DNA of 64,000 nt, taken from contig JAWKTN010000001.1 of the NCBI GenBank assembly GCA_041399065.1, positions 124,001 to 188,000 of the forward strand. The letters are read 5' to 3'. The first letter of the stretch is position 1; each line of letters begins with the position of its first letter. Below, one piece after another: positions 47,959 to 57,867 of this stretch. Origin of the DNA: JAGQPD01 sp020426865. Its GTDB lineage: Bacteria; Planctomycetota; Planctomycetia; Pirellulales; Pirellulaceae. The position numbers and the translations under genes are program-made. The notes beneath the pieces were generated by a model, which had not been told where the DNA came from, did not search any database, and saw nothing but the letters and a program-made list of their open reading frames with translations.

Positions 47959-48127
47959 GCAAAAACGCGAAACGGTCTGTTTTTCTGAGTGGTTTCGCAC
48001 TTCTTTCTCGCACTATCTTTTGGACGTCGCGTTGCTTGCTGATCGTTACTTGAGATCTGGGAACGAATCAGTCAAGCACAACACGGTGTCAAATGACAGG
48101 TCACGGGAAAGGCAACGAGGATCACCC

Positions 48128-49195
48128 ATGTCCCCTCTACGACTCGGCAAAAGACTCCGACGCGCAAACGCTCACCCACACCAACGGCGGCTGTCCCTGG
48201 AAAAGCTAGAGACGCGGCAAGTCCTGGCGACGTTCGTGGTGACGACCAACCAAGACACGGTGGACGCCGACGATGGTGTTGTATCGCTACGCGAAGCAAT
48301 CGCCATGGCCAATAGCCAAGCCGGTGAAGACCGAATTGAATTTGACCTTGGGTCTGATGCGGCAACGACTATTCGGCTTGATTTTGGCGAACTCACGTTG
48401 ACCGATGCTGCGACGATCATCGGGCCCGGACCGGCTTTGCTGACGATCGACGCCCAGCAACAATCTCGGATCTTTGATATCGCAAGTACCGAAGGTGATT
48501 ATCAGTTTGAGCGATTGATGCTGGTAAATGGGGCTCCTTCGGTTCCGCCGTTTTCTTGGCCCCCTATTCCGCGTTCGGAAGTCGGAGGCGGTGCCATTCG
48601 TTCAATCACGACGGGAAACCTAGCGCTGGAGAATTGCGTTTTTCAACACAACGTCGCGACCGAAGGCGGAGCAGTAATGGCATTCGGTAATGTCAGACTT
48701 TACTCGAGCACCATCACGGGAAATACGGGAGAATCTGGAACCGGTGGTGTCTATACACAAGGTAGTATCGCGGTGAATTCCACCATTATTTCTGATAACG
48801 CGTCTATGGCCCTCTGGGAATACTCGAGTGCCGGCGGAATTAGGGCACGAGGAGACGTTACGGTCATTGACAGCACAATTTCCAACAATCAGGGAGACTT
48901 CGCTAGCGGCATCAGTGCGGATGGAAACATTCGCCTGGAGCGTTCATCGGTAACCGACAACTTGTTTGACGCCGTTGCAGGACGTGGTCGTATAGAGGTC
49001 GAATTCAGCCACATCATAGGAAATGCCGGCGCTGCCCTTGGGGCTGCCGAGGTTTTCGTCACGACGAGTATGATTTCCGACAACGGGAGTGCTTTCTATG
49101 CAGCAGATGAATTCGGCACAAGGGAAAAGTCTCTGTCAAGTCGAGCACGATCTTGCGAAACGGTACAGGAATCTACGGCGGCAGTGTCACGGTAA
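48128..49195 (+). CDS. Giant beta-helix/dockerin protein, N-terminal part (frameshifted)
   Basis: ATG 48128 follows GAGG. The protein starts with an LEPR-XLL-like segment (LEKLETRQVLATFVVTTNQD) and a CSLREA-like motif without the Cys (DGVVSLREAIAMANSQAG). Beta-helix repeats follow (ITGNTGESG, TISNNQGDF, TDNLFDA). The frame changes near 49110-49150: in this frame the end is unrelated (EKSLSSRARSC), while the frame one base earlier carries GKVSVKSSTILRNGTGIYGG without a stop. One missing base in the AAGGGAAAAG run at about 49119-49128 would rejoin them. Extracellular; likely an adhesin or matrix protein. Confidence 0.85.
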   Translation: MSPLRLGKRLRRANAHPHQRRLSLEKLETRQVLATFVVTTNQDTVDADDGVVSLREAIAMANSQAGEDRIEFDLGSDAATTIRLDFGELTLTDAATIIGPGPALLTIDAQQQSRIFDIASTEGDYQFERLMLVNGAPSVPPFSWPPIPRSEVGGGAIRSITTGNLALENCVFQHNVATEGGAVMAFGNVRLYSSTITGNTGESGTGGVYTQGSIAVNSTIISDNASMALWEYSSAGGIRARGDVTVIDSTISNNQGDFASGISADGNIRLERSSVTDNLFDAVAGRGRIEVEFSHIIGNAGAALGAAEVFVTTSMISDNGSAFYAADEFGTREKSLSSRARSCETVQESTAAVSR

Positions 49196-52100
49196 TGTCC
49201 AGCCGCATTTCGAACAATTTGGGTATTGGGATTAACGCCGATCAGTCAATCGTTTCCGCTAGTACTATTTCGAACAACTCGGGCAGTGGAATACACGCCA
49301 ACACGGCAATCGCTTCCTTTAGTACTATTTCAAACAACTTGGGAAGTGGGATTGACGCTAATGAGACCGTCGTTTCCTCAACTACTATTTCGAACAACCT
49401 GGCCGGCGAGATTGACGCTCGGGGAATGGTGGCGGTCAAATCTAGCACCATTGTTGGCAACGAGCTTCGAGGTGGCGAAGTTTCACTTAGGAATTCAATT
49501 GTGACCGCAGTAACGGGATCTTCACTTGATGTTCGATATAGCCTCATTTCGTACTATGGCGGCCCTTTATTGACAGAATCGCCGGTCGGTGCGCCCAATG
49601 AAAAAGGCAATTTGATTGGGGGTGACCAATATGGTCCCATTGACCCCATGGTAGCTCCACTTGCCGACAATGGCGGTAGTACTTTCACACATGCATTGCT
49701 CCCCGGTAGCCCCGCCATTGATGCAGGAGATCCGAGTTCCGTTCCCGGCGAAGGAGACGTTCCGACGTTTGACCAGCGTGGCGAGCTATTTGGCCGGGCG
49801 ATCCCAGGCCTTCCCGAAGCAGAAGGCCGAATCGATATGGGAGCTTACGAGCGCCCTTTGCTGTGGGTCGAGTTTGCAGATGTGTCACCCGAGGAGAGGA
49901 CAAACGTCGACAGCGTGTCGATTCACTTCAGCCTGCCGGTCAGCGGTCTCGGTCTTGGTGATTTTTTCCTTTCGCGCAACGGAAGCGATGATCTACTGAC
50001 CGAACAAGCTACCTTGACTACGAATGATAGCCAGACTTTTCTATTGTCGAATCTATCGAACGTCACGTCATCGATCGGCTTCTACAGGCTATTGATCGTC
50101 GATTCCCATACGCCAATTCTGGACCCGGAAGGACGGACGCTGGACGCCTCTCCTATTGCAAGCTGGTCCACCGGACATGCGGGAGTTGACATCATCGTTG
50201 ACACATTGGATGACGAAGCTGACTACGCTATCGACGATGGCGACGTTTCTCTCCGCGATGCTATTGCCGCAGCGGAGTCGGGCGACGTCATTGGATTCTC
50301 GCCGGCGTTGGCAGATGGCACGATCGAGCTTATGAAGACATTGACGCTTACGCGTCGCATAATGCTCGACGCCACGGGCCTTTCCGCTCCACCCGTCGTT
50401 GTTGCACCTCCTAGTGATGTCGCTCCTACGTTTGGCCTCAACAACAGCCCTATCTTCGCAATCAATGATGGAAGCTACTGGGTGGATAGTGCCATAGCGA
50501 TTCGCGGCCTTTCGTTGCGCGGCGGACAATCCGTGTATTCCGAAGAAAGCGTGACGCTCGAGGAAACAATAGTCGAGGGGGATCGGGGCGGGGCATTCCC
50601 CGGTATACAAACGCGTCGAAACGCAACGATTGTCGCGAGCGAGATTTCGGGAGGAGGTGTACACGCCGAAGGAAATATCCGCGTCGAGTCAAGCACGCTT
50701 ACAGAGAACAACTATGCGATTTGGGCAGCTGGCAATGTTACTGTCGTGGGTAGTTCTATTCACCACAACAAAGCATACGAAACAGGATATGGTGGCGTAA
50801 GTGTCTTGGCAACTGGCGATTTGAATATCGTGGATAGCGTGATCCATCAGAACTACGGTAGTACCACAAGTTACGGCGACATTTGGCTTGCGGACAGTTC
50901 CATTACCGAAAACCGTTCGTCCCTCCACGCGCGTGGTGACATTCGAGTTGAAAGAACCACAATCTCAGGCAATTCCGGTGATGGGTTGCAAGCGGGTGGT
51001 CACACCGCGATCCACTCAAGTTCGATTCTCTCAAACCTGGGTGGCGGCGTAAGGAGTTCGTATGACGTAGAGATCGACTCAACCACGATCTCAGCGAATT
51101 CGGGGGAAGGTGTTAAGTCCTCCGGTGGGAGTGTGACGGTCGTTCGAAGTATCGTGTCTGACAACGAACGGGGAGGCGTAGCTTCGCATCTGGATCTTGT
51201 GGTGACGTACAGCACGGTGATCGCTAATTCGTCGAATTTCGCCGGCGGAGGACTTCTTAGCGAGCACGGCGATATCACCGTTCGAAATAGCACGATCCAA
51301 GGAAACACCGCTCCTATCAACGGTGGCGGCATTGCGTTGCTTCGTGGGGGGACCGTAACTGTCTATTCGAGTACAGTTTCTGAAAACGAGGCCGGGGAGG
51401 TTGGTGGCGGCATTGCCTTGCTTGGTGGTGGCACTCTCGTCGTCGACACGACTACTATTTCCGCCAACGAAGCCGGGCAGCTCGGTGGTGGGGTCTACGT
51501 CCTTGGGAGTGCAAGAATCACGTCGACCGTCGTCTACAACAACCGAGCTGGAGATGTGGGAGGTGGGATCTTCGCCGCGCCAGGCGACCTGGATCTGGCC
51601 AACACAATCGTAGCAGCTAACACGAGTGTGGCCTTTCCTGAGTTGCCGGATGTTCTAGGCACGATGGGCATCGCACATCACAACTTAATAGGGTTCGTGC
51701 TGGGCACAGTTGTGGCAGAATCCCCTATCGGTTCGCCCGACGCCAACGGTAATCTCATCGGTGGACCGATCCACGGAGCGATCGATCCTTTGTTGGGACC
51801 GCTAGACGACAATGGCGGACTAACTTGGACACATGCTCTGCTGCCAGGAAGTCCAGCCATCAATGCGGGTGAGCCACTGGCTGCGGCGGGAGTGAACGGC
51901 GTGCCGCTGTTCGATCAGCGCGGTGAGCCGTATGCTCGGATCCGTGGCGGAAGGATCGATATCGGTGCCTTTGAATTGCAGGTCGGGCAATCACAACTGC
52001 CAGGAGATTATAACCACGACGGTACCGTGGATGCCGCGGACTACACCGTTTGGAAAGACCATTTCGGTGAGACGCTCATGAGTATGTCTGCCTCGCCGTC

Positions 52101-52323
52101 GGCTATTGCACCCACTTCGCTTGACTTTGATGTCGGTCACAGGACCCGTGACTTCGACGTACGAGACGCAGTCTTCGCGCATTTCACGCGACACACAAGG
52201 ACGCGTCATCGCGTTGACGGAGTTGCCGCGATCGAACATACTCCGATCATAGCGAACACTTTGGGCGAACCCAAGGAACTGGCCCGGCTGCGTAGCGTCA
52301 GCAAATTCAGAGATATGCCGTGA
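49153..52323 (+). CDS. Giant beta-helix/dockerin protein, C-terminal part
   Basis: Continuation of the protein that starts at 48128, in the other register; the first ATG is 49195. It has many right-handed beta-helix repeats of the [ST]TISNN[LS]G type, in two blocks. The second block starts with its own VDIIVDTLDDEADYAIDDGD and VSLRDAIAAAESG. The end is a dockerin-like calcium segment (GDYNHDGTVDAADYTVWKDH). Repeats such as HALLPGSPAIDAGD and HALLPGSPAINAGE mark an internal duplication. It ends where the TIGR03032-type gene begins (GTGA overlap). Confidence 0.88.
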   Translation: MRNGTGIYGGSVTVMSSRISNNLGIGINADQSIVSASTISNNSGSGIHANTAIASFSTISNNLGSGIDANETVVSSTTISNNLAGEIDARGMVAVKSSTIVGNELRGGEVSLRNSIVTAVTGSSLDVRYSLISYYGGPLLTESPVGAPNEKGNLIGGDQYGPIDPMVAPLADNGGSTFTHALLPGSPAIDAGDPSSVPGEGDVPTFDQRGELFGRAIPGLPEAEGRIDMGAYERPLLWVEFADVSPEERTNVDSVSIHFSLPVSGLGLGDFFLSRNGSDDLLTEQATLTTNDSQTFLLSNLSNVTSSIGFYRLLIVDSHTPILDPEGRTLDASPIASWSTGHAGVDIIVDTLDDEADYAIDDGDVSLRDAIAAAESGDVIGFSPALADGTIELMKTLTLTRRIMLDATGLSAPPVVVAPPSDVAPTFGLNNSPIFAINDGSYWVDSAIAIRGLSLRGGQSVYSEESVTLEETIVEGDRGGAFPGIQTRRNATIVASEISGGGVHAEGNIRVESSTLTENNYAIWAAGNVTVVGSSIHHNKAYETGYGGVSVLATGDLNIVDSVIHQNYGSTTSYGDIWLADSSITENRSSLHARGDIRVERTTISGNSGDGLQAGGHTAIHSSSILSNLGGGVRSSYDVEIDSTTISANSGEGVKSSGGSVTVVRSIVSDNERGGVASHLDLVVTYSTVIANSSNFAGGGLLSEHGDITVRNSTIQGNTAPINGGGIALLRGGTVTVYSSTVSENEAGEVGGGIALLGGGTLVVDTTTISANEAGQLGGGVYVLGSARITSTVVYNNRAGDVGGGIFAAPGDLDLANTIVAANTSVAFPELPDVLGTMGIAHHNLIGFVLGTVVAESPIGSPDANGNLIGGPIHGAIDPLLGPLDDNGGLTWTHALLPGSPAINAGEPLAAAGVNGVPLFDQRGEPYARIRGGRIDIGAFELQVGQSQLPGDYNHDGTVDAADYTVWKDHFGETLMSMSASPSAIAPTSLDFDVGHRTRDFDVRDAVFAHFTRHTRTRHRVDGVAAIEHTPIIANTLGEPKELARLRSVSKFRDMP

Positions 52324-52856
52324 ATGATGTGGAAACCGGTCGGACAGATGACGCTACGCTCGAACCGCTGCGAAGCGTGCATACGACGAGCTTCCCCGAA
52401 TTGCTCGCACAGCTCGGCGCGTCTGTGTTGGTAACCACGTATCAGGCTGGGAAACTCGTCCTGCTTCGCAACGATGGCGGAGTGCTCAACACACATTTCC
52501 GTAATCTGGTGAAACCGATGGGATTGGCCGTCGAAGGCGGACGATTGGCCGTTGGCTGTAGCGTCGATATCTGGGAGTTCCACAACGTACCGGCCGTCTG
52601 CCGGCAGCTTGACGAGTCGCCCGACTACCCCACGTCAGCAGCCCGGCACGATGCCTGTTTCTTGCCACGTCGCAGTCACTGCACCGGAGACGTGCAGATC
52701 CACGAAATGACATGGGTGGACGATGAGCTGGTCTTTGTCAACACAGCGTTCAGCTGTCTCGCCAAACGCAGCGATGCCAATAGCTTTGAGCCAATCTGGC
52801 GGCCACGTTTGTTCAGCACTTGGCCCCCGGCGATCACTGCCACCTCAATGGTCTAG
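52320..52856 (+). CDS. TIGR03032-type protein, N-terminal part (frameshifted)
   Basis: GTG 52320 overlaps the stop of the beta-helix gene. The sequence reads FPELLAQLGASVLVTTYQAG KLVLLR at the start, then WEFHNVPAVCRQLD and GDVQIHEMTWVDDELVFVNT, as in TIGR03032/DUF4915 proteins of unknown function. At about 52805-52812 the frame is lost (LFSTWPPAITATSMV is not conserved). The register one base earlier continues with QHLAPGDHCHLNGLA. A missing T in the CGTTTGTT run would restore it. Confidence 0.8.
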   Translation: MNDVETGRTDDATLEPLRSVHTTSFPELLAQLGASVLVTTYQAGKLVLLRNDGGVLNTHFRNLVKPMGLAVEGGRLAVGCSVDIWEFHNVPAVCRQLDESPDYPTSAARHDACFLPRRSHCTGDVQIHEMTWVDDELVFVNTAFSCLAKRSDANSFEPIWRPRLFSTWPPAITATSMV

Positions 52857-53443
52857 CAACTCGCGAGGGGCAGATGCGTTATGTCACCGCTTTAGGTGAG
52901 ACCGATACGCCGGGAGGTTGGCGTGACAATAAGCGCAACGGTGGGGTCGTGATCGACATCCCGTCGAACACGATCGTTTCTCGGGGACTCTCCATGCCCC
53001 ATTCGCCACGTTGGCATGGCGGACGGCTGTGGCTGCTTGAGAGCGGCGAAGGGACGATCGGTACCGTTGACTTGCAGACTGGCAAGTACGAACCGATCGC
53101 ACAGTTTCCTGGCTTCACTCGCGGCCTGAGCTTTCTGGGCCCGCTGGCATTTGTCGGGTTGTCGCAGGTTCGCGAGTCCGCTGTCTTCAGCGGAATACCG
53201 CTCGTGGACCGATTGCGAGAAGCGAACGAGCGAACTTGTGGCGTATGGATCCTCAACATCGAAACAGGGCAACAGCTGGGCTTCTGCCGGTTTGAAGAAG
53301 GCGTGCACGAGATCTTTGCCGTAGAGGTGTTGCCCGGCGTGCGATTTCCCGATATTGTCAACCATGATGCAGAACGGATCGGCCGCTCGTACGTACTTGG
53401 TGACTCCGCCCTGGCACATGTCCCGAAGACATTGCGAAGTTAA
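52820..53443 (+). CDS. TIGR03032-type protein, C-terminal part
   Basis: Continues the family sequence: LAPGDHCHLNGLATREGQMR, GETDTPGGWRDNKRNGGVVI, MPHSPRWHGGRLWLLESGEG, then VFSGIPLVDRLREANERTCG. It is probably the second half of one gene with 52320-52856. The family is beta-propeller-like; no enzymatic motif is visible. The gene has no clear operon partner, though it follows the beta-helix gene directly. Confidence 0.8.
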   Translation: MAPGDHCHLNGLATREGQMRYVTALGETDTPGGWRDNKRNGGVVIDIPSNTIVSRGLSMPHSPRWHGGRLWLLESGEGTIGTVDLQTGKYEPIAQFPGFTRGLSFLGPLAFVGLSQVRESAVFSGIPLVDRLREANERTCGVWILNIETGQQLGFCRFEEGVHEIFAVEVLPGVRFPDIVNHDAERIGRSYVLGDSALAHVPKTLRS

Positions 53444-53738
53444 GAAAACGCGGTCAACGTCTAGCCGTTGTTGGAAAAGACTTCTACGCGCAAACTTCGT
53501 CCCGGCTGCAGTGGCGGGACTGAAGCGTCGGACGTCAATTCATTGCGGCCAAATATCGTGTTGAGAGCGAACGTTCAACGTCTGGTTCTTTTGCTTATAC
53601 GCTTGGCTAACGTCGGCTTCACGTTCGTTGTCGACAATCAACGGAGCGTAGAATTATATGCCGATTGTGATACAGAATCCGAGCAAATCTCGCACTACCC
53701 TGTACAACGCCAATTGTTTCCGATTGGAGTCCTTGAAA

Positions 53739-56423
53739 ATGAACGACGAAGCCGCAGCGAAGTCCATCTTCTTGAAAGCATTAGAGCATGAAAAACACGA
53801 TGACCGGATTTCATACCTGCAAGCTGCTTGTGGGGACGACGACGAACTTCGGCGTCGAGTAGAGAGCCTACTTCAGGCGTATGAGCAACCCGACAGCTTG
53901 CTAGACAGTACCTGCGACCGAGAGATGCCGAGTCTGGAACGTCCTGGCGACGCGATCGGACCGTACACTCTCCGCGAAATCGTTGGCGAAGGAGGAATGG
54001 GTACTGTGTACGCCGCCGAACAACGCCGTCCAATCCGCCGCAAAGTCGCGCTCAAACTGATTAAGCCAGGAATGGACAGCAAGTCCGTACTCGCTCGTTT
54101 CGACGCGGAACGGCATGCGTTGAGCCTGATGGATCATCCAAACATCGCAAAAGTCCTTGATGCGGGGAAGACCGAGAAGGGGCGTCCGTACTTTGTCATG
54201 GAACTGATACAGGGGCTGGCCATCACCAACTACTGCGATTCGAAGACGATGACGATCAACGAGCGGCTCAGACTCTTTGCAATAGTATGTCAGGCTGTGC
54301 AACACGCGCACACAAAAGGTGTTATCCACCGTGATATCAAGCCAGGGAACGTGCTGGTTACGGAAATCGATGGGTCAGCAGTCCCGAAAGTGATCGATTT
54401 TGGCGTGGCGAAAGCTCTTGGCGGAAGCCTCACGAATCTTACGCTCTACACAGATTTCAAGACTCTGATCGGGACACCGTTGTACATGAGCCCGGAACAG
54501 ACAAAATTGAGTGGCGTTGATGTTGATACTCGTAGCGATGTGTACTCGCTGGGGGTCCTGCTGTACGAACTCTTAGCTGGCGAAGTCCCTTTCGGCAAAG
54601 ATCGTTTGCGGCAAGCCGCGTTCGACGAAGTATGCCGAATTATTCGCGAAGAAGAGCCGCCACCGCTGAGCCAGCGGGTTAGTTCGCTAGGTGACACGGC
54701 GACGCAAATCAGTCGCAACAGAGGGACGGAGCCAGTCAAGTTGGCCAAGTCGTTACGCAACGAGCTGAATTGGATCGTCACCAAAGCAATGGATAAGCAC
54801 CGTGATCGACGGTATGAAACGCCGAGTGCTTTGGCAACGGACGTTAATCGCTATCTTGCGAACGAACTGCTGCAGGCTGGCCCACCGACGTTGCGATATC
54901 GGTTGTTCAAGTTCTATCAACGCAACCGAGTCCTAACGTTGGGCGCGCTACTGTCGCTTTTCGTCCTCGTGTGCGTGTCAGTCTCCGCGATTGCCGTGTC
55001 GAGCGAATTGAACCGCTTGAATCGGGACCTCGAATCAGCCCTTCATGAGTATCGGTCAGAACTTGTGGATCACGGATTGGAGGCAGCAATGGCTGGTGAC
55101 CTCGATTCGGTAAAGGAAATTGTGGGAAAGGCTGAACGTGCGAACGTCCCCAAAGACTGGCGATTACTGCTTGAAGGCCTCGCTAAAAACTACAGCGAAG
55201 ACACTTATCGTGCCGGAGAATTGTTGCGAGAAGCATTGACCATTAACCCCGATAATGTCGCTGTCATGGCATCACTGCTCATGACGCGAGCAACTGATTC
55301 GTCGTGGCACCAGACTGAGTTTGAGCAGATGTCGGTAAGATTGCGCAACGAAGTGCCCGACGGAGAGTTCAGACAGTTTGCTCGGCTCTTGATCGCATGG
55401 CAGCGAGTCTACGTCGATCCGCGGCAGTCAATGGACGAACTCACGGATTTGACGAGGACGCGGACGACTAAATGGCCGCTTGCTCAACTTCTTCTGGCAC
55501 ATGCCGAGGCTCATGTCGCGATCGACAAGATGGACGTTGCCCTTGCGAAACGAGCAACCGAGCGAGCAACGAAAGCGGAAAACATCTTGGACACAAACCC
55601 GTTTGCCCGTGTCGTCGTAGCTTGGACTTCCTTGGTCGAGTTCGCATTAGTTGAAGAATCGGATCCAGTCCGAGCTGCAGAACTCCGCAATGAGTTGGGA
55701 ACAATTATGGAAAGGCTCCATGACGCCGATGATACGTTCGCGTGTCGATCCATACGTTGTATATATTACGAACTCATGGGTGATCAACGTGCGATGATGC
55801 AGCAATTCGCCGCCGGACGCGATGATGATTGGTGGGCGGCTTGCCGGGTCGCATTCTTTTATCTCCACGGGGAAAACAAGCTTGCCTTGTCGCCCGTGCA
55901 GGGAGATCTACCGTATATGGTAATGGCGCGAACGGCACAATATGCACTCCTGGCATCGATTGACGAGACCGAGGACGCCATTAGAGGATACAGGGAGATT
56001 GTCAGCAAGTCCCAAAGCGGAATCTCGGTCGCGTTTGCCATGCAGATCCCACAACTTGTCGGCAGTGACGAATATGTAATGCACGAGGCAAAAGCGTTCC
56101 TAAAGAATCATGAAGTGCCAGATCAACCGTTTTATCGGGCTAAAACGCGATTGGAGTATTTGGCCGGTTATCTAAAGGAACGGCAGTTTATCGAGGCGAT
56201 GGGGGATTCCCACCTCGGCTTGTCATACGCGCACTACTCGATCGCACTTTCGCACATCTATCGCGAACCTGCACGCGCAAGAAATCATTTGGAACTTTGC
56301 ATTCGGGAGAGACAGTTCTATACTCCTGAATATTATTTTAGTAAGGCCTTGCTCGCACAACATCCGGTGTTCGTTGGCAACAAGAATAGCGGCCATGTTG
56401 GAGGGGAATCCGCAGATGAATGA
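53739..56423 (+). CDS. Large Ser/Thr kinase with a TPR-like C-terminus
   Basis: 894 residues from ATG 53739 (GGAG upstream; the frame continues 27 codons earlier). The helical N-terminus is followed by the kinase domain at about 75-350: glycine loop VGEGGMGTVY, Lys106 (VALKLI), HRD 197-199, Asp220 of DFG, GTPLYMSPEQ. A membrane helix lies near 396-420 (LTLGALLSLFVLVCVSVSAI). A helical TPR-like region fills 440-890. All catalytic residues are present. It is coupled to the sigma gene downstream (8-base overlap), as at 41.6 kb. Confidence 0.93.
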   Translation: MNDEAAAKSIFLKALEHEKHDDRISYLQAACGDDDELRRRVESLLQAYEQPDSLLDSTCDREMPSLERPGDAIGPYTLREIVGEGGMGTVYAAEQRRPIRRKVALKLIKPGMDSKSVLARFDAERHALSLMDHPNIAKVLDAGKTEKGRPYFVMELIQGLAITNYCDSKTMTINERLRLFAIVCQAVQHAHTKGVIHRDIKPGNVLVTEIDGSAVPKVIDFGVAKALGGSLTNLTLYTDFKTLIGTPLYMSPEQTKLSGVDVDTRSDVYSLGVLLYELLAGEVPFGKDRLRQAAFDEVCRIIREEEPPPLSQRVSSLGDTATQISRNRGTEPVKLAKSLRNELNWIVTKAMDKHRDRRYETPSALATDVNRYLANELLQAGPPTLRYRLFKFYQRNRVLTLGALLSLFVLVCVSVSAIAVSSELNRLNRDLESALHEYRSELVDHGLEAAMAGDLDSVKEIVGKAERANVPKDWRLLLEGLAKNYSEDTYRAGELLREALTINPDNVAVMASLLMTRATDSSWHQTEFEQMSVRLRNEVPDGEFRQFARLLIAWQRVYVDPRQSMDELTDLTRTRTTKWPLAQLLLAHAEAHVAIDKMDVALAKRATERATKAENILDTNPFARVVVAWTSLVEFALVEESDPVRAAELRNELGTIMERLHDADDTFACRSIRCIYYELMGDQRAMMQQFAAGRDDDWWAACRVAFFYLHGENKLALSPVQGDLPYMVMARTAQYALLASIDETEDAIRGYREIVSKSQSGISVAFAMQIPQLVGSDEYVMHEAKAFLKNHEVPDQPFYRAKTRLEYLAGYLKERQFIEAMGDSHLGLSYAHYSIALSHIYREPARARNHLELCIRERQFYTPEYYFSKALLAQHPVFVGNKNSGHVGGESADE

Positions 56424-57000
56424 CCCGCAAGACATAATTCGACGGATTGAAAACGGCGAGGCGGTTGCATCCGAACAGATGTTGCCAATGCTCTATGATC
56501 AACTGCGTCGTGTTGCCGCCGCAAAGCTCTATTTGGAAAAGGCGACGGGTTCGCTTCAGGCCACGGAGTTAGTGCACGAGGCCTATTTGAGGATAGTGGG
56601 AGACGATCCCAATACAAGTCAGTGGAATGGAAAAGGGCATTTCTTTTGCGCGGCGGCAGAGGCAATGCGCCGCATTCTGATCGAACGAGCAAGGCAGCGG
56701 CAAGCAGAGAAGTATGGCGGCAAGCTGCACCGAGTCGCACCGACAGCGCTAGAACATATTGCAGAGCATGATCCGGCCCACCTCGTCGAGCTTAACGATG
56801 CGCTGGAATTGCTAGCCAAAATGGACTCAGAAGCAGCAATAATAGCCAAACTTCGTATCTTTGTTGGCCTCTCGATTGACGAGGCTGCGAAACTGTTGAA
56901 TATGTCACGCGCAACGACATATCGACAATGGTCATATGCGCGAGCCTGGTTGAAGGATGCGCTCAACGATGATGACATCGGAGACGATGTTGACACCTGA
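56416..57000 (+). CDS. ECF sigma factor, TIGR02999-like
   Basis: 194 residues from ATG 56416, with GGAGGGG upstream. Region 2: EQMLPMLYDQLRRVAAAKLY, then LQATELVHEAYLRIV and GHFFCAAAEAMRRILIERAR. Region 4: IIAKLRIFVGLSIDEAAKLL, then NMSRATTYRQWSYARAWLKD. It starts inside the end of the kinase gene and is its likely partner. Its tail is acidic. Confidence 0.93.
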   Translation: MNDPQDIIRRIENGEAVASEQMLPMLYDQLRRVAAAKLYLEKATGSLQATELVHEAYLRIVGDDPNTSQWNGKGHFFCAAAEAMRRILIERARQRQAEKYGGKLHRVAPTALEHIAEHDPAHLVELNDALELLAKMDSEAAIIAKLRIFVGLSIDEAAKLLNMSRATTYRQWSYARAWLKDALNDDDIGDDVDT

Positions 57001-57461
57001 CATATCGCGCAGCTCATGACTTGAAAATGTTCATTTCAACATTCGAATGAATCACAAAGATATCTGACTTGGTTTGTCAGCCTACTCTTGTGAATTCACA
57101 CGCGTTTTGGAAAAGACGTCACGGAAATAGTCGGCACTACGCGATCCACTAGTCGGTAACGGGTCGAATCGTGCTCGGAGCAACGGCGCTTTCAATCGAA
57201 CGTCACGACACACGTGACCACGTGATCGATAACGGGAATTTGCCGCATTGGTTCAATCTCATACCGCCACTTATTATGAGCGTGCTCATATTAGTACTTT
57301 TCTTTGTAGAGCATCGGCGGATTGTAGAGGAGAAGACTTGTTTCACCGCAGAGTGGTCTGCATTATCGGAGGTTGCCGACATCGGTCTACTGTGAGCACA
57401 TCGTCGTCAGCAACCCGTCGCCTCGCCAGCTCACCTGACACGGGGGCCCGGTGATTACGAC

Positions 57462-57538
57462 AAATCATCCTCCCCCCCATCATCCTGCCTGCATCCGACG
57501 CGCGGGGGAAGGCAGGATGATGGGGGGGCAGGATAATG
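57462..57538. repeat. Single dispersed copy of the hairpin repeat
   Basis: ATCATCCTCCCCCCC then ATCATCCTGCC on one side pairs with GGCAGGATGATGGGGGGG then CAGGATAAT on the other, a stem of about 26 bp with almost no mismatch. It matches the unit of the array at 72-1685, including its AAATCATCCT start. A dispersed-repeat origin for the array follows from this. Confidence 0.85.
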
Positions 57539-57600
57539 TTTTGCCGCAGGCATTGGTCTTGAATCCGTGCCGGATGGCAGCGGGAACCAAGAGTGTCACA

Positions 57601-57662
57601 GTGGCCGAGGTGGGGATCGAACCCGCACGAGGATGAGCCTCACAGGATTTTAAGTCCTGCGA
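57601..57662 (-). tRNA. tRNA-Leu(UAA) 3' fragment
   Basis: On the minus strand the sequence contains an anticodon stem-loop CAGGA-CTTAAAA-TCCTG (anticodon TAA), a Leu-type variable arm (GAGG-CTCAT-CCTC), a T arm (GGG-TTCGATC-CCC core) and the 3' acceptor strand CTCGGCC followed by A. The expected 5' half with GGCCGAG and a D arm is absent. No CCA is encoded. This is a tRNA 3' end left by an integration or deletion, not a working tRNA. Confidence 0.6.
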
Positions 57663-57867
57663 CAATCCTCGTTTTCCCGCGGAAAACAACAATTGGGACG
57701 ATCCTTGTACCTTATTTGTACCATACACAATTCCAGTTCTTGCGAAACAATGCGACACCCCGGACGGTTTACAGACGATTGTTGCCGCTTGGCAACGTCT
57801 GCCAGACAATATCCGCAGGGCGATTCTGGCAATTGTCGAAACGGTGGATGCTGAAAGGAATAAGTAG
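57637..57867 (+). pseudogene. Start-less ORF next to the tRNA fragment
   Basis: An open frame with no start codon runs from the tRNA fragment to a TAG at 57865 and ends CDTPDGLQTIVAAWQRLPDN followed by IRRAILAIVE. From memory, a similar [AV]W-x-LP-x-x-[IV]R-x-[AG]I pattern ends some planctomycete proteins encoded next to integrases. It could be the tail of such a gene; evidence is weak. Confidence 0.3.

Noticed and set aside
57171..57395. 74-residue ORF with one hydrophobic helix
   Set aside because: No ribosome site or family and it lies in a remnant-rich stretch; kept only as a remark.
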